Notes: generated from the sequence alone by a model not told the origin. Positions 1 to 11,601 are shown, numbered from the stretch's first letter. The stretch is DNA of 64,000 nucleotides from Alphaproteobacteria bacterium (GCA_030433005.1 JAUILQ010000015.1:1-64000); one strand, 5' to 3'. Translations and numbers: made by a program.

Positions 1-731
1 ATGATCTCCGTCGGCGACTCCGCGACCTCGGGGATCTCGTCGGTCAGGATGTACTGGTGCTCCATCGGCAGGATCGGCACGGAGTGGCCGACCAGCGCGC
101 CGACCTCGCGCGCCCAGAGGCCGCCGGCGTTGACGACGTGCTCGGCGACCACCGTGCCCTTCGGCGTCACCACGTTCCAGGAGCCGTCGGCGTTCTGGGT
201 CAGCTCCTCGACCGGCGTGTGGCGATAGACCTCGGCGCCGAAGTTGCGCGCCGCCTTGGCGTAGGCATTGGTCACGCCCGAGGGATCGACGTGGCCGTCG
301 AGCGGGTCGTAGAGGCCGCCGAGGACGTCCGAGACGTCGGCGATCGGCAGGCGCCGCTTGACCTCGGCGGCGTCGACCAGCTCGAGCTCGAGGCCGAGCA
401 CCTTGCCCTTGGCGTGAACGGCGCGGATGTAGTCGAGGCGCGAGGGGTCGCAGGCCAGCAGCAGGCCGCCGGTTTGGTGGATGCCGCAGGACTGGCCGCT
501 CTCCTCCTCCAGGGTCCTGTAGAGGCCGATCGTGTAGCCCTGCAGCTTGGCGACGTAGGGGTCGGCGTTCATCGTGTGCATGCCGCCCGCGGCGTGCCAG
601 GTCGAGCCGGCGGTCAGCTCGGAGCGCTCGAACAGCCCGACCTCCGGCCAGCCCAGCTTGGCCAGGTGATAGAGCACGCTGGCTCCGACCACGCCGCCGC
701 CGATCACGGCGACCTGCAGGTGAGACTTCAT
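1..731 (-). CDS. FAD-dependent oxidoreductase, dimethylglycine/sarcosine dehydrogenase-like (3' part missing)
   Basis: N-terminal 243 residues of a flavoprotein that continues beyond the left edge. Residues 7-18 form the dinucleotide-binding beta-alpha-beta motif (IGGGVVGAS). Residues around 45-50 read STWHAAGG, the segment that in dimethylglycine and sarcosine dehydrogenases carries the histidine covalently linked to FAD. Family members oxidatively demethylate N-methylated glycines and usually carry a C-terminal GcvT-like folate domain, which would lie outside the window. The ATG start is preceded by a GGAGG ribosome-binding site. The substrate cannot be fixed from the N-terminal domain alone; it could be dimethylglycine, sarcosine or a related N-methyl amine. 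The gene diverges from the periplasmic sensor gene at 1056. Confidence 0.85.
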   Translation of the reverse strand, partial: MKSHLQVAVIGGGVVGASVLYHLAKLGWPEVGLFERSELTAGSTWHAAGGMHTMNADPYVAKLQGYTIGLYRTLEEESGQSCGIHQTGGLLLACDPSRLDYIRAVHAKGKVLGLELELVDAAEVKRRLPIADVSDVLGGLYDPLDGHVDPSGVTNAYAKAARNFGAEVYRHTPVEELTQNADGSWNVVTPKGTVVAEHVVNAGGLWAREVGALVGHSVPILPMEHQYILTDEIPEVAESPTEI

Positions 732-1055
732 CGCGGGGCATCCTCCGGGCTGTCGGGGCGGAACGTCGCATCGACCTCAGCACGGGGGCGGGGGCGAATC
801 TAGCGCAAAGCCGACAGCCCGCGGCGCAAACGTTCCAGAGGTCGGGTCGCCATGTGGCGGATGTCGCAGACCAAGCCCGCGCGACGCGCACTGCGCGCAT
901 TCCGCCCCTGGTTAATACTTACTAGTAATTGCAGTAAATTCGTTCCGGATTTTCAGGGATTTTTAAGTCGACCCGACAAGAATGCAGTCCTGTCTCGCGT
1001 TAATTCGATGGATCGACGCGCCCGTTCAATAAATCTCTCTACCGGAGGACGCCCC
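732..1055. promoter_or_regulatory. Divergent intergenic region, AT-richer core
   Basis: This 324-bp gap separates two divergent genes and holds no convincing gene. Positions 911-975 are clearly AT-richer than the surroundings and contain the perfect 10-bp palindrome TTACTAGTAA at 919-928, plus two GTTAAT words (911 and about 998). A GGAGG-type ribosome-binding site (about 1043-1049) precedes the start at 1056. The region probably holds promoters for both genes, but no hexamer pair with good spacing stands out. Confidence 0.45.
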
Positions 1056-1640
1056 ATGCGCAAGGTTACTTTCCTGTCCCTGGCCGGCGCCGCGGCGCTG
1101 GCGATCGCCCAGCCGCTGATGGCGGCCGAGGGACCCCACGTGGCCCCGATGCAGGAGTTCGCCAGCGGCACCGTCAAGGGCTGGATCGCCGAGCCGGTCC
1201 TGATCGAGGCGGTCAAGGCGCAGAACGCCGAGACGGCCGGCTACGACGCCGCCAAGATCGAGGCGCTCGACCAGCAGTGGCGCGCCGAGACCGGCTCCGC
1301 CAGCTCGCCGATGATCGAGACGGTGCTGAGCAACGAGCTGTCGCAGTGGCTCGACCAGGTCAAGCAGCAGCAGGGCGGCCTCGTCACCGAGATCTTCGTG
1401 ATGGACGCCAAGGGCCTCAACGTCGGCCAGTCCGACGTCACCTCGGACTACTGGCAGGGCGACGAGGCGAAGTTCCAGGAGACCTATCCGGTCGGCCCCG
1501 ACGCGATCTTCGTCGACGAGGTCGAGAAGGACGAGTCGACCCAGATGTTCCAGTCCCAGGTCAGCATGACCGTGGTCGACCCGGCCAGCGGTGCCGCGAT
1601 CGGCGCGATCACCGTCGGCATCAACGTCGACGCCCTCTAG
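1056..1640 (+). CDS. Periplasmic Cache/PDC-like sensor protein
   Basis: 194-residue exported protein. Residues 1-23 form a classical signal peptide ending ...LMAAEG, and no other membrane segment follows. Residues about 100-194 read like the ligand-binding fold of single Cache/PDC sensor domains: the stretch with GLNVGQSD and TSDYWQGDE is followed by a final strand with [12 protein letters not shown], the usual end of such a domain. It is therefore a free periplasmic binding protein rather than part of a receptor. The start was chosen from the strong upstream Shine-Dalgarno sequence and the signal peptide. It lies 76 bp upstream of a chemoreceptor on the same strand, so it may present a ligand to that receptor. 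No ligand is known. Confidence 0.7.
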   Translation: MRKVTFLSLAGAAALAIAQPLMAAEGPHVAPMQEFASGTVKGWIAEPVLIEAVKAQNAETAGYDAAKIEALDQQWRAETGSASSPMIETVLSNELSQWLDQVKQQQGGLVTEIFVMDAKGLNVGQSDVTSDYWQGDEAKFQETYPVGPDAIFVDEVEKDESTQMFQSQVSMTVVDPASGAAIGAITVGINVDAL

Positions 1641-1716
1641 GCCCCGTGTCCGGCGCCGCCCGCGCGGCGGCGCCGGTGCCATCGGTCGAGATCGCTTCCC
1701 AGCCGAGGACCCCAAG

Positions 1717-3372
1717 ATGAACGACGACCTGCCCACCGGCGCGGGCCGGCCCCGCTGGACCGTGGCCCGCAAGCTGACCCTGACCGTCGCCGCTGCCGTC
1801 GTGCTCGGCTTCGCGGCCGTCGCCGCGGTCGGCCTGCTGCGCACCCACGACTCGCTCTACCACCTCGGCGAGGAGAAGTTCCTGACCGTGTCCCAGCTGA
1901 TGGCCGGCAACGTCGCCGGCGGCATCCGCTGGAACAAGCCGGCGGCGATCGAGGAGGTCTACCGGCCGCTGACCGACCAGCCCGACTCGGCGATCGCCTC
2001 GCTGTGGACCTTCAACGCGGCCGGCGAACTGATCACCCGGTACGACTCGGACCGCCTGCCGACCGTCGATCTCGGCGAGGCCGCGGCGCGCTCGTCGGCG
2101 GCCGAGAACGGCGTCTGGATGGTCGAGACCGGCTCCAGCATCGTGGTCGCCGTGCCGGCCGGCCTCGACAACGAGGGCAACCGCATGGGCACGCTGGCGA
2201 TCGCCTGGAGCACCGCGGCCCTCGACAGCGCGGTCGAGACGGCGGCCTGGCAGAGCATCGTGGTTTCGCTGGTCGGTGTCGGGCTGCTGCTCGGGCTGCT
2301 GGCGCTGGTCTCCGGCCGCCAGATCGGCCGGCCGCTGGCCCGCATCACCTCGGCGATGTCCAGCCTGGCCTCCGGCGCGCTCGACACCGAGGTGCCCGAG
2401 CTCGGGCGCCGCGACGACGTCGGCGAGATGGCCCGCGCGGTGCAGGTCTTCAAGGAGAACGCGGTCGAGATGCTGGCCCTGCGCCAGCGCCAGCAGGCCG
2501 ACGAGGCGCGCAACGCCGAGGCCCGCCGGGCCGACCTGCTGACCATGGCCGAGGAACTGGAGGGCAGCGTCAAGGCCGTCGTCGACAGCCTCAAGGGCGC
2601 GACCGAGACGATGCAGAGCCACGCCCACCGGATCACCGACTCGATCGAAGGCAGCGCCCGCCAGATCTCGGCGGCCGGCACGGCCTCCGAAGAGGCCTCG
2701 CAGAACGTTCAGGCCGTGGCCGGCGCCGCCGAGGAGCTGACCGCCTCGATCGCCGAGATCGGCCGGCAGGCGCAGGAATCGCTGCGCATGACCGAAGAGG
2801 CGGTTTCCACGACCAAGGGCACCAACGAGCAGATCCAGTCGCTGGCCCGCGCCGCCGAGCGCATCGGCGAGGTCGTCAACCTGATCTCGGAGATCGCGGA
2901 GCAGACCAACCTGCTGGCGCTCAACGCGACGATCGAGGCGGCGCGCGCCGGCGAGGCCGGCAAGGGCTTCGCCGTCGTCGCCTCGGAGGTCAAGAACCTG
3001 GCGACCCAGACCGCCAAGGCGACCGACGAGATCAGCCAGCAGATCGCCTCGATCCAGTCGGAGACCAGCCAGTCGGTGACCGCCATCGAGACCGTCTCGG
3101 GCATCGTCGGCAAGGTCAGCGAGATCGCCAGCGACATCTCCGGCTCGGTCGGCGAGCAGCGCTCCGCGACGGAGGAGATCGTGCGCAACATCGGCGAGGC
3201 GGCGGTCGGCACCGAGGAGGTCTCGCGCAACGTCGTCGGCGCCGGCCAGGTCGCCGCCGAGACCGGCAGCGCCTCGCAGGAGATGCGTCTCGCCGCGGGC
3301 CGCGTCGCCGAGCAGTCCGAGGCCCTGGACCAGGCGCTGGGCCGCTTCCTGTCGAAGCTGCGCGCCGCCTGA
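1717..3372 (+). CDS. Methyl-accepting chemotaxis protein
   Basis: 551-residue chemoreceptor. Transmembrane helices lie at about residues 20-42 and 180-202, with a periplasmic sensory region of about 135 residues between them (Cache/PDC-like by pattern). HAMP follows at about 203-255 and the long coiled-coil signalling domain from about 290. The highly conserved hairpin tip ([18 protein letters not shown]) is at about 393-412, where CheW and CheA dock. Hairpin length and tip sequence identify a typical cytoplasmic signalling module. The upstream gene codes a free periplasmic Cache-like protein and may be its partner. No CheB/CheR pentapeptide is visible at the C-terminus, which ends LSKLRAA. 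Confidence 0.93.
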   Translation: MNDDLPTGAGRPRWTVARKLTLTVAAAVVLGFAAVAAVGLLRTHDSLYHLGEEKFLTVSQLMAGNVAGGIRWNKPAAIEEVYRPLTDQPDSAIASLWTFNAAGELITRYDSDRLPTVDLGEAAARSSAAENGVWMVETGSSIVVAVPAGLDNEGNRMGTLAIAWSTAALDSAVETAAWQSIVVSLVGVGLLLGLLALVSGRQIGRPLARITSAMSSLASGALDTEVPELGRRDDVGEMARAVQVFKENAVEMLALRQRQQADEARNAEARRADLLTMAEELEGSVKAVVDSLKGATETMQSHAHRITDSIEGSARQISAAGTASEEASQNVQAVAGAAEELTASIAEIGRQAQESLRMTEEAVSTTKGTNEQIQSLARAAERIGEVVNLISEIAEQTNLLALNATIEAARAGEAGKGFAVVASEVKNLATQTAKATDEISQQIASIQSETSQSVTAIETVSGIVGKVSEIASDISGSVGEQRSATEEIVRNIGEAAVGTEEVSRNVVGAGQVAAETGSASQEMRLAAGRVAEQSEALDQALGRFLSKLRAA

Positions 3373-3461
3373 CCTCGATCCGGGGCAGGCGACGGCTCGC
3401 CGCGCCCCCGAAACGGACGGACGTGCTAGGCTCGGCCTCCTGCAAGACGGGAGGCCGAGCC

Positions 3462-4100
3462 ATGTCCGCGAAATCCACCCGCTCGACCGCCGACCGCGTC
3501 GAGCGCGCCCGCAGGCTCGAGGGCCCGGACGACACCCGCGCGCTCTACGACGACTGGGCCGGCGAGTACGACGACGACCTCATGCGCGAGAAGGGCTACA
3601 GCGGCCCCGAGGAAGCGGCGAAGGTCGTCGCCGACGCGCTGCCGGACCGCTCGGCGAGCCTGCTCGACGTCGGCTGCGGCACCGGCCTGGTCGGCGAGGC
3701 GCTGGCGCCCTACGGATTCACCGCGGTCGACGGCGTCGATCTCTCGCCGGGCATGGTCGAGCGGGCGCGCGCCAAGGGCGTCTACCGCCGCCTCTTCGTC
3801 GGCGACCTGCTGGCCGGGCTCGAGCTGCCGGACGCCGCCTACGACGCGGCGGTCGGCGTCGGCGTCTTCTCGGTCAGCCATATCGCCGTGCCGGCGCTGG
3901 ACGAGCTGCTGCGCCTGGTCCGCCCGGGCGGCCGCATCGTCGCCTGCATCCGCATCGGCCACGACGACACCAAGGGCTTCCGGCGCCGCTTCGAGGCGCT
4001 GCAGGACGAGGGCCGCATCTCCATCGTCTCGCGCAGCCGCGCGCCCTACATGCGGGCCAACAACGACGCCTGCGAGATCCTGGTCGTCGAGCGGCGGTAG
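3462..4100 (+). CDS. Class I SAM-dependent methyltransferase
   Basis: 212-residue soluble protein with a Rossmann-type methyltransferase fold. Motif I is LLDVGCGTGLVG (about residues 67-78), the acidic end of strand 2 is in DGVDLSPGMV, and the motif around LVRPGGRIV is the usual post-I/III landmark. The N-terminus (ALYDDWAGEYDDDL) resembles the lid region of small-molecule methyltransferases such as the Williams-Beuren/UbiE-like group. The methyl acceptor cannot be deduced. The gene stands alone between the chemoreceptor and a convergent SDR gene. Confidence 0.85.
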   Translation: MSAKSTRSTADRVERARRLEGPDDTRALYDDWAGEYDDDLMREKGYSGPEEAAKVVADALPDRSASLLDVGCGTGLVGEALAPYGFTAVDGVDLSPGMVERARAKGVYRRLFVGDLLAGLELPDAAYDAAVGVGVFSVSHIAVPALDELLRLVRPGGRIVACIRIGHDDTKGFRRRFEALQDEGRISIVSRSRAPYMRANNDACEILVVERR

Positions 4101-4145
4101 CGCTCTTCGACCCGGCGGTGCCGGCCCGCGCAAGCGGAGCGCGCC

Positions 4146-4931
4146 CTACGCCAGCGCGACCTTGTACTCCTGGATGGTGTTGCCGCCGTCGACGACGATC
4201 AGCTGGCCGGTGACGTAGCTGGCCTCCTCGCCGGCCAGGAACAGCGCGACCTGGCCGACCTCCTCGGGGCGGCCGGGGCGGCCGACCGGCGTGTGGCGGC
4301 CGGCGACGATCTCCGCCTCGCTGCTCGAGCCGGTCTCGATCCAGCCGGGTCCGACGCAGTTCGCGGTGATGCCGTGGCCGCCGGCCTCGATCGCCAGGCT
4401 GCGGGTCATGCCGAGCATGCCGGCCTTGGCGCCGGCGTAGACGGCGCTGCCGGGGATGCCGGTCACCGGCCCGGTCACCGAGGACATCTGCACGATGCGG
4501 CCGTAGCGGCGCGCACGCATGCCCGGCAGCACCGCGCGGGTGACCAGGAAGGCGCTGGTCAGGCTGATGTCGAGGCCGTAGCGCCAGCCCTCGTCGGTGA
4601 TCTCGTGGAACGGCCGGCTCGGCTGGTCGCGGCCGACCTGCACCATGCCGGCGTTGTTGACCAGGATGTCGATGCCGCCGAGTGCGCGCTCGACGGCTTC
4701 CACGAGGCCGGCGACCTGGCGCGGGTCCGTCAGGTCGGCGGGGGCGGCGAAGAGGGAGTCGCCGCTCCCCTCGCCGGCCAGCTCCTTGCAGCGCTCGTGG
4801 ATGCGCTCGGTGGTCGAGGTGACGGCGACGCGGGCGCCGGCCTCGTGCAGCAGCCTTGCGGTGGCGAAGCCGATGCCGTCGGGGCTGCCCGCCCCGGTCA
4901 CCAGCGCCACGCGGTCCTTCACTCCGGGCAT
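4146..4931 (-). CDS. Short-chain dehydrogenase/reductase (FabG-like)
   Basis: 261-residue classical SDR. The cofactor motif near the N-terminus is the slightly altered TGAGSPDGIGFAT, NNAG follows at about 93, and the catalytic Ser (QMSSVTG) with YAGAK (Tyr-x-x-x-Lys) sits at about 148-170. The C-terminal TGQLIVVDGG segment is typical of FabG-like reductases. It is the second gene of a minus-strand pair: its ATG lies 28 bp after the stop of the hydroxyacid dehydrogenase and has an AGGAGG site. The pair may interconvert 2-oxo and hydroxy acids or sugars, but the substrate is unknown. Confidence 0.88.
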   Translation of the reverse strand: MPGVKDRVALVTGAGSPDGIGFATARLLHEAGARVAVTSTTERIHERCKELAGEGSGDSLFAAPADLTDPRQVAGLVEAVERALGGIDILVNNAGMVQVGRDQPSRPFHEITDEGWRYGLDISLTSAFLVTRAVLPGMRARRYGRIVQMSSVTGPVTGIPGSAVYAGAKAGMLGMTRSLAIEAGGHGITANCVGPGWIETGSSSEAEIVAGRHTPVGRPGRPEEVGQVALFLAGEEASYVTGQLIVVDGGNTIQEYKVALA

Positions 4932-4959
4932 GGAAGCCTCCTTGTCTTGCGCGGCCTCG

Positions 4960-5925
4960 TCAGGCCAGGGCGTCGGGCGGCTCCTGGCCGGCGAAGAAGG
5001 CGTCGAGGTTGTCGAGGCACTTGAAGCCCATGGCGTCGCGGGTCTCGACGGTGGCGCTGCCCATGTGCGGCAGCAGGAAGGCGTTCGGCAGCTCGCGGTA
5101 GCGCGGATCGAGCTTCGGCTCGCCGCGGTAGACGTCGAGCCCGGCGGCGGCCAGCTTGCCCGACTTGAGGGCGGCGATCAGGGCGTCGTCGTCGACCACC
5201 GTGCCGCGCGCCGAGTTGACCACGACCGCGCCGTCGGGCAGCCGCGCGATGCGCTCGGCGTTGAGGAAGTTCTCGGTCTCGGGGCTGGCCGGGAAGTTCA
5301 GCGAGACGAACTGGCAGTGCGCCAGCATCTCGTCGGCGTCGGCATGGTAGATCGCGCCCGCTTCCTCATCGGCGTCCAGGCGGCGGCGGTTGTGGTAGTG
5401 CACCTCCATGTCGAAGCCGCGCGCGCGGCGGGCGACGGCGCGCCCGATACGGCCCATGCCGAAGATGCCCAGGCGCTTGCCGGTGACGTGGACGCCGAGC
5501 AGCTGGGTCGTCGACCAGCCGACCCAGTCGCCGTCGCGCAGCATCTTCTCGCCTTCCCAGGCCCGCCGGGCCGCGCCGAGCAGGCAGAGAAAGGCGATGT
5601 CGGCGGTCGAGTCGGTCAGCACGTCGGGCGTGTTGGTGACCCTCATGCCGCGGGCGCGGGCGGCCTCGACGTCGATGTGCTCGTAACCGACCGAGAAGGT
5701 GGCGATGGCGCCGATGCTGTCGGGCAGCCGGCCGATCACCTCGGCGGTGAGCTTCTCGGAGCTGCAGCAGAGGATCGCCCGGCAGCCCTCGGCGAGCGAG
5801 ACCAGCCGCTCGCCGTCGTAGACCTCGTCGGTCTCGTTGAGCCGGGCGTCGTAGTCGCGCTCCAGGCGGTCGGTCACCGCCGGCGGCATCCGCCGGGTCA
5901 CCAGCACGCGGGGCTTCTCCGTCAT
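4960..5925 (-). CDS. D-isomer 2-hydroxyacid dehydrogenase
   Basis: 321-residue NAD(P)-dependent dehydrogenase of the glyoxylate/hydroxypyruvate reductase group. The nucleotide-binding motif is GIFGMGRIGRAVA. The catalytic Arg lies in VVNSARGTVVDD, the Glu in GLDVYRGEP and the His in LLPHMGS. These enzymes reduce 2-keto acids such as glyoxylate or hydroxypyruvate in the cytoplasm. I chose the ATG at 5925 because it has a GGGAGG site and places the start at the family's normal N-terminus; an upstream in-frame extension lacks homologous character. It heads an operon with the SDR gene and diverges from eipB. Confidence 0.9.
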   Translation of the reverse strand: MTEKPRVLVTRRMPPAVTDRLERDYDARLNETDEVYDGERLVSLAEGCRAILCCSSEKLTAEVIGRLPDSIGAIATFSVGYEHIDVEAARARGMRVTNTPDVLTDSTADIAFLCLLGAARRAWEGEKMLRDGDWVGWSTTQLLGVHVTGKRLGIFGMGRIGRAVARRARGFDMEVHYHNRRRLDADEEAGAIYHADADEMLAHCQFVSLNFPASPETENFLNAERIARLPDGAVVVNSARGTVVDDDALIAALKSGKLAAAGLDVYRGEPKLDPRYRELPNAFLLPHMGSATVETRDAMGFKCLDNLDAFFAGQEPPDALA

Positions 5926-6187
5926 TGTCGCCTCCCTTCTGTCCTTGGCCTTGGGCTGCCGCGGTCCCGCTTCCCTCGTCCGGACCGCCGGCGACGCCCC
6001 GGGGAACCCCCGAGCGCGGCCCCGACTTTCCCTCAAGCCGCGCGGTCTCGACAATCGCTGTCGTCGGGTGGGCAGGTCATGGCGGCTCTGCGCCGGGCCC
6101 GTGCCGGGGCGCCCGCGCCTTGCCACGAAAGGCACGCAAGCCTAGTAGTTGCAGAGTGGTTGCAGTGCACAATGAAGGAGTGACCTG

Positions 6188-7024
6188 ATGCGAAGCCTTT
6201 CCGCGGCGGCCGTCATCGCGCTCGGCCTGGCCGGAGTCGGCAGTGCGCCGGCGGCCGCGCCGCTCGACGCCGGCGTCCGCCAGGCGATCGAGCGCTTCGA
6301 GCCGCACCGGGCCTCCTACGACCTGACGCTGGAGCGCGCGCGCAGCGGCGACGTCTCCTCGGCGAGCGGCCAGCTCAGCTTCGAGTGGCGCGACGTCTGC
6401 GACGGCTGGTCGATCCGGCAGCTGACCCGCGTCCAGGTCGGCCGCAGCGAAGGCGTCGGCCTCGACTTCGGCTGGCGCTTCGATTCCTGGGAAGCCAAGG
6501 ACGGCACCGCCTACCGCTTCTTCATCGACCGCTTCAGCCAGGGGCGCAAGACCGAGACGATCGCCGGCCGGGCCAGCCTGCAAGCGGTCGGCGAGGGCGG
6601 CACCGCCCGCTTCGACCAGCCCTTCGAGAGCGAGGTGGCGCTGCCGGCGGGCACGATCTTCCCGACCTGGCACTCTTTCGAGATGATCGCGCTCGCCGAG
6701 GCCGAGCAGCGGCAGATCTGGCGCACGGTGTTCGACGGCTCCTCCGAGGACGACGGCCTGACCGGCGTCTCCGCGGTGATGCTCGGCGAGGCGGCGACGC
6801 CGGCGGTGCCCGAGGTCGGGGCCGAGCTGCTGGCCGGCCGGCCGGCGCGCCGGCTCTACCTGGCCTACTACGGCATGGACGCCGGCGAATCCGAGCCGAT
6901 TCACGAGCAGGAAGTGTTGATCTACAGCAACGGCGTGGCCGACGACTTCGTCTTCGACTACGGCGACTTCGCCTTGCGCGCGGAGCTGGTCGAGCTCGAG
7001 GCGCTGCCGAAACCCGACTGCTGA
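6188..7024 (+). CDS. eipB: Cell-envelope integrity protein EipB family (DUF1849)
   Basis: 278-residue periplasmic protein with a signal peptide (residues 1-23). The mature start around EPHRASYDLTLERA matches the EipB/DUF1849 family of alphaproteobacteria, whose Brucella member folds as a beta-spiral and supports envelope integrity. Only two cysteines remain after the signal, C71 (RDVCDGWS) and the final residue C278, matching the family's conserved disulfide between an early cysteine and the extreme C-terminus. The length matches the family. A GGAG site lies 8 bp before the ATG. It is monocistronic and diverges from the dehydrogenase operon. Confidence 0.85.
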   Translation: MRSLSAAAVIALGLAGVGSAPAAAPLDAGVRQAIERFEPHRASYDLTLERARSGDVSSASGQLSFEWRDVCDGWSIRQLTRVQVGRSEGVGLDFGWRFDSWEAKDGTAYRFFIDRFSQGRKTETIAGRASLQAVGEGGTARFDQPFESEVALPAGTIFPTWHSFEMIALAEAEQRQIWRTVFDGSSEDDGLTGVSAVMLGEAATPAVPEVGAELLAGRPARRLYLAYYGMDAGESEPIHEQEVLIYSNGVADDFVFDYGDFALRAELVELEALPKPDC

Positions 7025-7226
7025 ACGGCCCGCCGGCGGCGCTCAGACGAGGCGTCGCCGTTACTTGCCCGCGGCCGGCGCAGCCGGTTGCGCGCGGCGG
7101 TCCGTTCTGCCATCTTCCGCCCGCCTCATTCCGGGGTTTTCAGCCTCTTTGAACCAATAATCTACTTTCCCTCGACCGCGGCTCCGGGCTGCCGCCTCGT
7201 TGCGAGGGACCCAGGGGAAGGATCGA

Positions 7227-9344
<2,118 letters not shown>

Positions 9345-9370
9345 CCGGCCGCCGCCTCGCCGCGGCCCGG

Positions 9371-9407
9371 AAGGGCCCCGGGACAGCCGTCCCGGGGCCC
9401 TTTTTCT
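9371..9407 (+). terminator. Intrinsic terminator of hppA
   Basis: A perfect 14-bp stem (AAGGGCCCCGGGAC, loop AGCC, then its complement at 9389-9402) is followed directly by TTTCTTT. It lies 26 bp after the hppA stop codon. It is the clearest Rho-independent terminator in the window. Confidence 0.92.
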
Positions 9408-9506
9408 TTGGCGGCGCGGCGGTCGCCGGGCGGCCGGCAGGAACGCCAGCCGCGCTGCCCGTGTTGTAGGGATCGGGGTGCGGGCGCGTTCCCGAGAGGC
9501 GCCGCC

Positions 9507-10325
9507 ATGAAAGACCGAGCGATCCGAACCTTCGCCCGCGCGGGATACGCGGCCCGCGGGGTGGTCTACCTGATCGTCGGCGGCTTCGCGGTGCTCGCGG
9601 CGCTCGGCGGCGGCGGCGGCGGCACGACCGACGCCAAGGGCGCGCTGCGAGAGCTGCTCGAGCAGCCCTTCGGCCAAGTCCTGCTGGGCCTGGTCGCGGC
9701 CGGGCTGCTGGCGCACGCGCTCTGGCGCCTGCTCCAGGGCATCTTCGATGCCGACGACCACGGCCGCGACGCCAAGGCGCTGGCGATCCGCGGCAGCCTG
9801 CTGGTCAGCGCCGTGGTCCACGCCGGTCTGGCGGCCTATGCCGCGAGCCTGATCGTCGGCGCCGGCTCGGGCTCGGGCGGCGGCTCGGGCAACAGCGGTC
9901 TCGCGCGCTGGCTGCTGGAGCAGCCCTTCGGCCCCTGGCTGCTCGGGGCCGTGGGCCTGGCGGTGATCGCCGCCGGGGCCGGACAGGTCTGGCGCGGCGT
10001 CAGCGGCAAGTACCGCCGCACGCTCTCGCTGCACGCCTACAGCCTGCAGAGGTTGACCCCGGTCTGCGTCGCCGGGCTGGCCGCGCGCGGCCTGGTCCTG
10101 GCGATCGTCGGCCTGTTCTTCGTGATCGCCGCGGTCGAGGTCGACCCCAGCGAAGCCGGCGGCCTCAGCGAAGCGCTGAGCTGGCTGCGCGGCCAGCCCT
10201 ACGGCAGCGGGCTGTTCCTGGCCGTCGCGGTGGGGCTCTTCGCGTTCGGCTGCTACAGCCTGATCGAGGCCGCCTGCAAGCGGATCGGCGACGTCGAACT
10301 GAGCAAGCGTGCGGCAGCCGGCTGA
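9507..10325 (+). CDS. DUF1206 integral membrane protein
   Basis: 272-residue protein made of three repeats of a two-helix unit, each beginning with an ARxGYAARGVVY- or AARGLVLAIVG-like helix and each containing a QPFG or QPYG turn (about residues 53, 139 and 230). This is the DUF1206 architecture. It has no known biochemical function and no charged catalytic motif. Low-complexity Gly runs (GGGGGG at about 35, GSGSGGGSG at about 118) link the repeats. It stands alone, convergent with bamE. Confidence 0.85.
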   Translation: MKDRAIRTFARAGYAARGVVYLIVGGFAVLAALGGGGGGTTDAKGALRELLEQPFGQVLLGLVAAGLLAHALWRLLQGIFDADDHGRDAKALAIRGSLLVSAVVHAGLAAYAASLIVGAGSGSGGGSGNSGLARWLLEQPFGPWLLGAVGLAVIAAGAGQVWRGVSGKYRRTLSLHAYSLQRLTPVCVAGLAARGLVLAIVGLFFVIAAVEVDPSEAGGLSEALSWLRGQPYGSGLFLAVAVGLFAFGCYSLIEAACKRIGDVELSKRAAAG

Positions 10326-10359
10326 GGCCGAAGCCCGCGAGGCCGTCTGCTGTTGGGGG

Positions 10360-10839
10360 TCAGCTGCCGGGCTTGGCGATGCCGCCGCTCTGGTCGCCGC
10401 TGAAACGGCCGATGTTGCCGATCAGCTGCTGCCAGATGGTCAGCTCGTTGCCCTCGGTCGGCGTCGTGCGGTCGACCATGGCGACCTCCTGGCCGTCCTC
10501 GACGGTGAACAGCTTGGTGTCGGAGACGCGCCCGGCATCGTTGAACTTCACGACCAGCACGCTGCGCTCGACCACGTCCGGGCGGAAGAAGGCGACCTGC
10601 TCGGTGCGCTCGCCGATGTAGTACCAGATGTCGTCCTGGAAGGTGGACAGCGTCGAAGGCGAGCCGAGAATGCGCTGGACGTCGCTGCGGTCGCTTTCGC
10701 CCGGCAGCACGTCGACGACCTGCTCGGGCTCCGGGAGGTTGCCGCGCACGGCGACGCGCGAGGAGCAGCCGCTGAGCGCCGCGGCGAGCAGCGGCGCGAC
10801 CAGCGCGGCGGCGAGGATCGCTCGAAGATCACTGTTCAT
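10360..10839 (-). CDS. bamE: Outer-membrane assembly lipoprotein BamE (SmpA/OmlA)
   Basis: 159-residue lipoprotein. The signal ends in the lipobox LSGC, making C25 the lipidated residue. The SmpA/OmlA fold follows: LPGESDRSDVQRILGSPS, then STFQDDIWYYIG, the family signature, then VVKFNDAGRVSD. BamE stabilises the BamA-D complex that inserts beta-barrel proteins in the outer membrane. The protein ends with a variable tail. It diverges from the bc1 chaperone gene with only 43 bp between start codons, an arrangement typical of alphaproteobacteria. Confidence 0.93.
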   Translation of the reverse strand: MNSDLRAILAAALVAPLLAAALSGCSSRVAVRGNLPEPEQVVDVLPGESDRSDVQRILGSPSTLSTFQDDIWYYIGERTEQVAFFRPDVVERSVLVVKFNDAGRVSDTKLFTVEDGQEVAMVDRTTPTEGNELTIWQQLIGNIGRFSGDQSGGIAKPGS

Positions 10840-10882
10840 TCCGCTTGATTACCGCCACGAGGCCGGCCATTTCAAGCGCGCC

Positions 10883-11485
10883 ATGACCTTGATCGACCGC
10901 ATGAGGGCGCGCTTCTTCGCGCCGATCTTCCCGGGCAACCGCTTCGAGCCGGCGGCGCGCGGGCTCTACGAGTCCGTCGTCGCCCAGGCGCGCGAGCCGG
11001 CCTTCTACCGCGATCTCGCGGTGCCGGACACGGTGGACGGCCGCTTCGACCTGCTGGTGCTGCACGCCTATCTGGTGATGCGCCGCCTGAAGAGCGCGCC
11101 GCCGCCGGCGGCCGAGCTCAGCCAGACGCTGTTCGACCTGCTGTTCTTCGACATGGACCAGTCGGTGCGGGTCAGCGGCGTCGGCGACCTCAAGGTCGGC
11201 CCCAAGGTGACCGCCATGGGCCGCGCCTTCTACGGCCGCGTCGAGGCCTACGACGCGGCGCTTGCCGAGGACGCGGCCGGGGCGGGATCAGGCGGCGAGC
11301 GGAGCCGCCCCGAGGCGCTGTGCGGCGCGCTCAACCGCAATCTCTATCGCGGCGTCGCCGTCCAGGCCGCGACCCTCCGGGCGGTCGCCGGCTACCTGCA
11401 CCGCCAGATCGCCGAGCTCGACGGCCAGGACGATGCGGCGCTGCTGGCCGGCCGCTTGCGCTTCGCCCCGCCGCCGCAGACCTGA
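10883..11485 (+). CDS. Ubiquinol-cytochrome c chaperone family protein (CBP3-like)
   Basis: 200-residue soluble protein of the ubiquinol-cytochrome c chaperone family. The family is recognised by LYESVVAQAREPAFY near residue 30, the FDLLVLHAYLVMRRL helix, and the LFDLLFFDMDQSVR-plus-GVGDLKVGPKV segment. The mitochondrial relative Cbp3 assists cytochrome b biogenesis for the bc1 complex; the bacterial role is inferred from that. The start was chosen to match the family N-terminus. A polar low-complexity insert (GAGSGGERSRP, about residues 134-144) is unusual. It is followed by yceD. Confidence 0.87.
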   Translation: MTLIDRMRARFFAPIFPGNRFEPAARGLYESVVAQAREPAFYRDLAVPDTVDGRFDLLVLHAYLVMRRLKSAPPPAAELSQTLFDLLFFDMDQSVRVSGVGDLKVGPKVTAMGRAFYGRVEAYDAALAEDAAGAGSGGERSRPEALCGALNRNLYRGVAVQAATLRAVAGYLHRQIAELDGQDDAALLAGRLRFAPPPQT

Positions 11486-11601
11486 AAGGGGCGCACGCGG
11501 GGCTCTCCGAGCGGCGCGGGCGGGGCGCTGATCGCCGCTTGACCGGGCCCCGGCCTTTCACTACTTTCCGCGCCTCTCCGGCACGCGAGGGTTTGGTTGC
11601 G

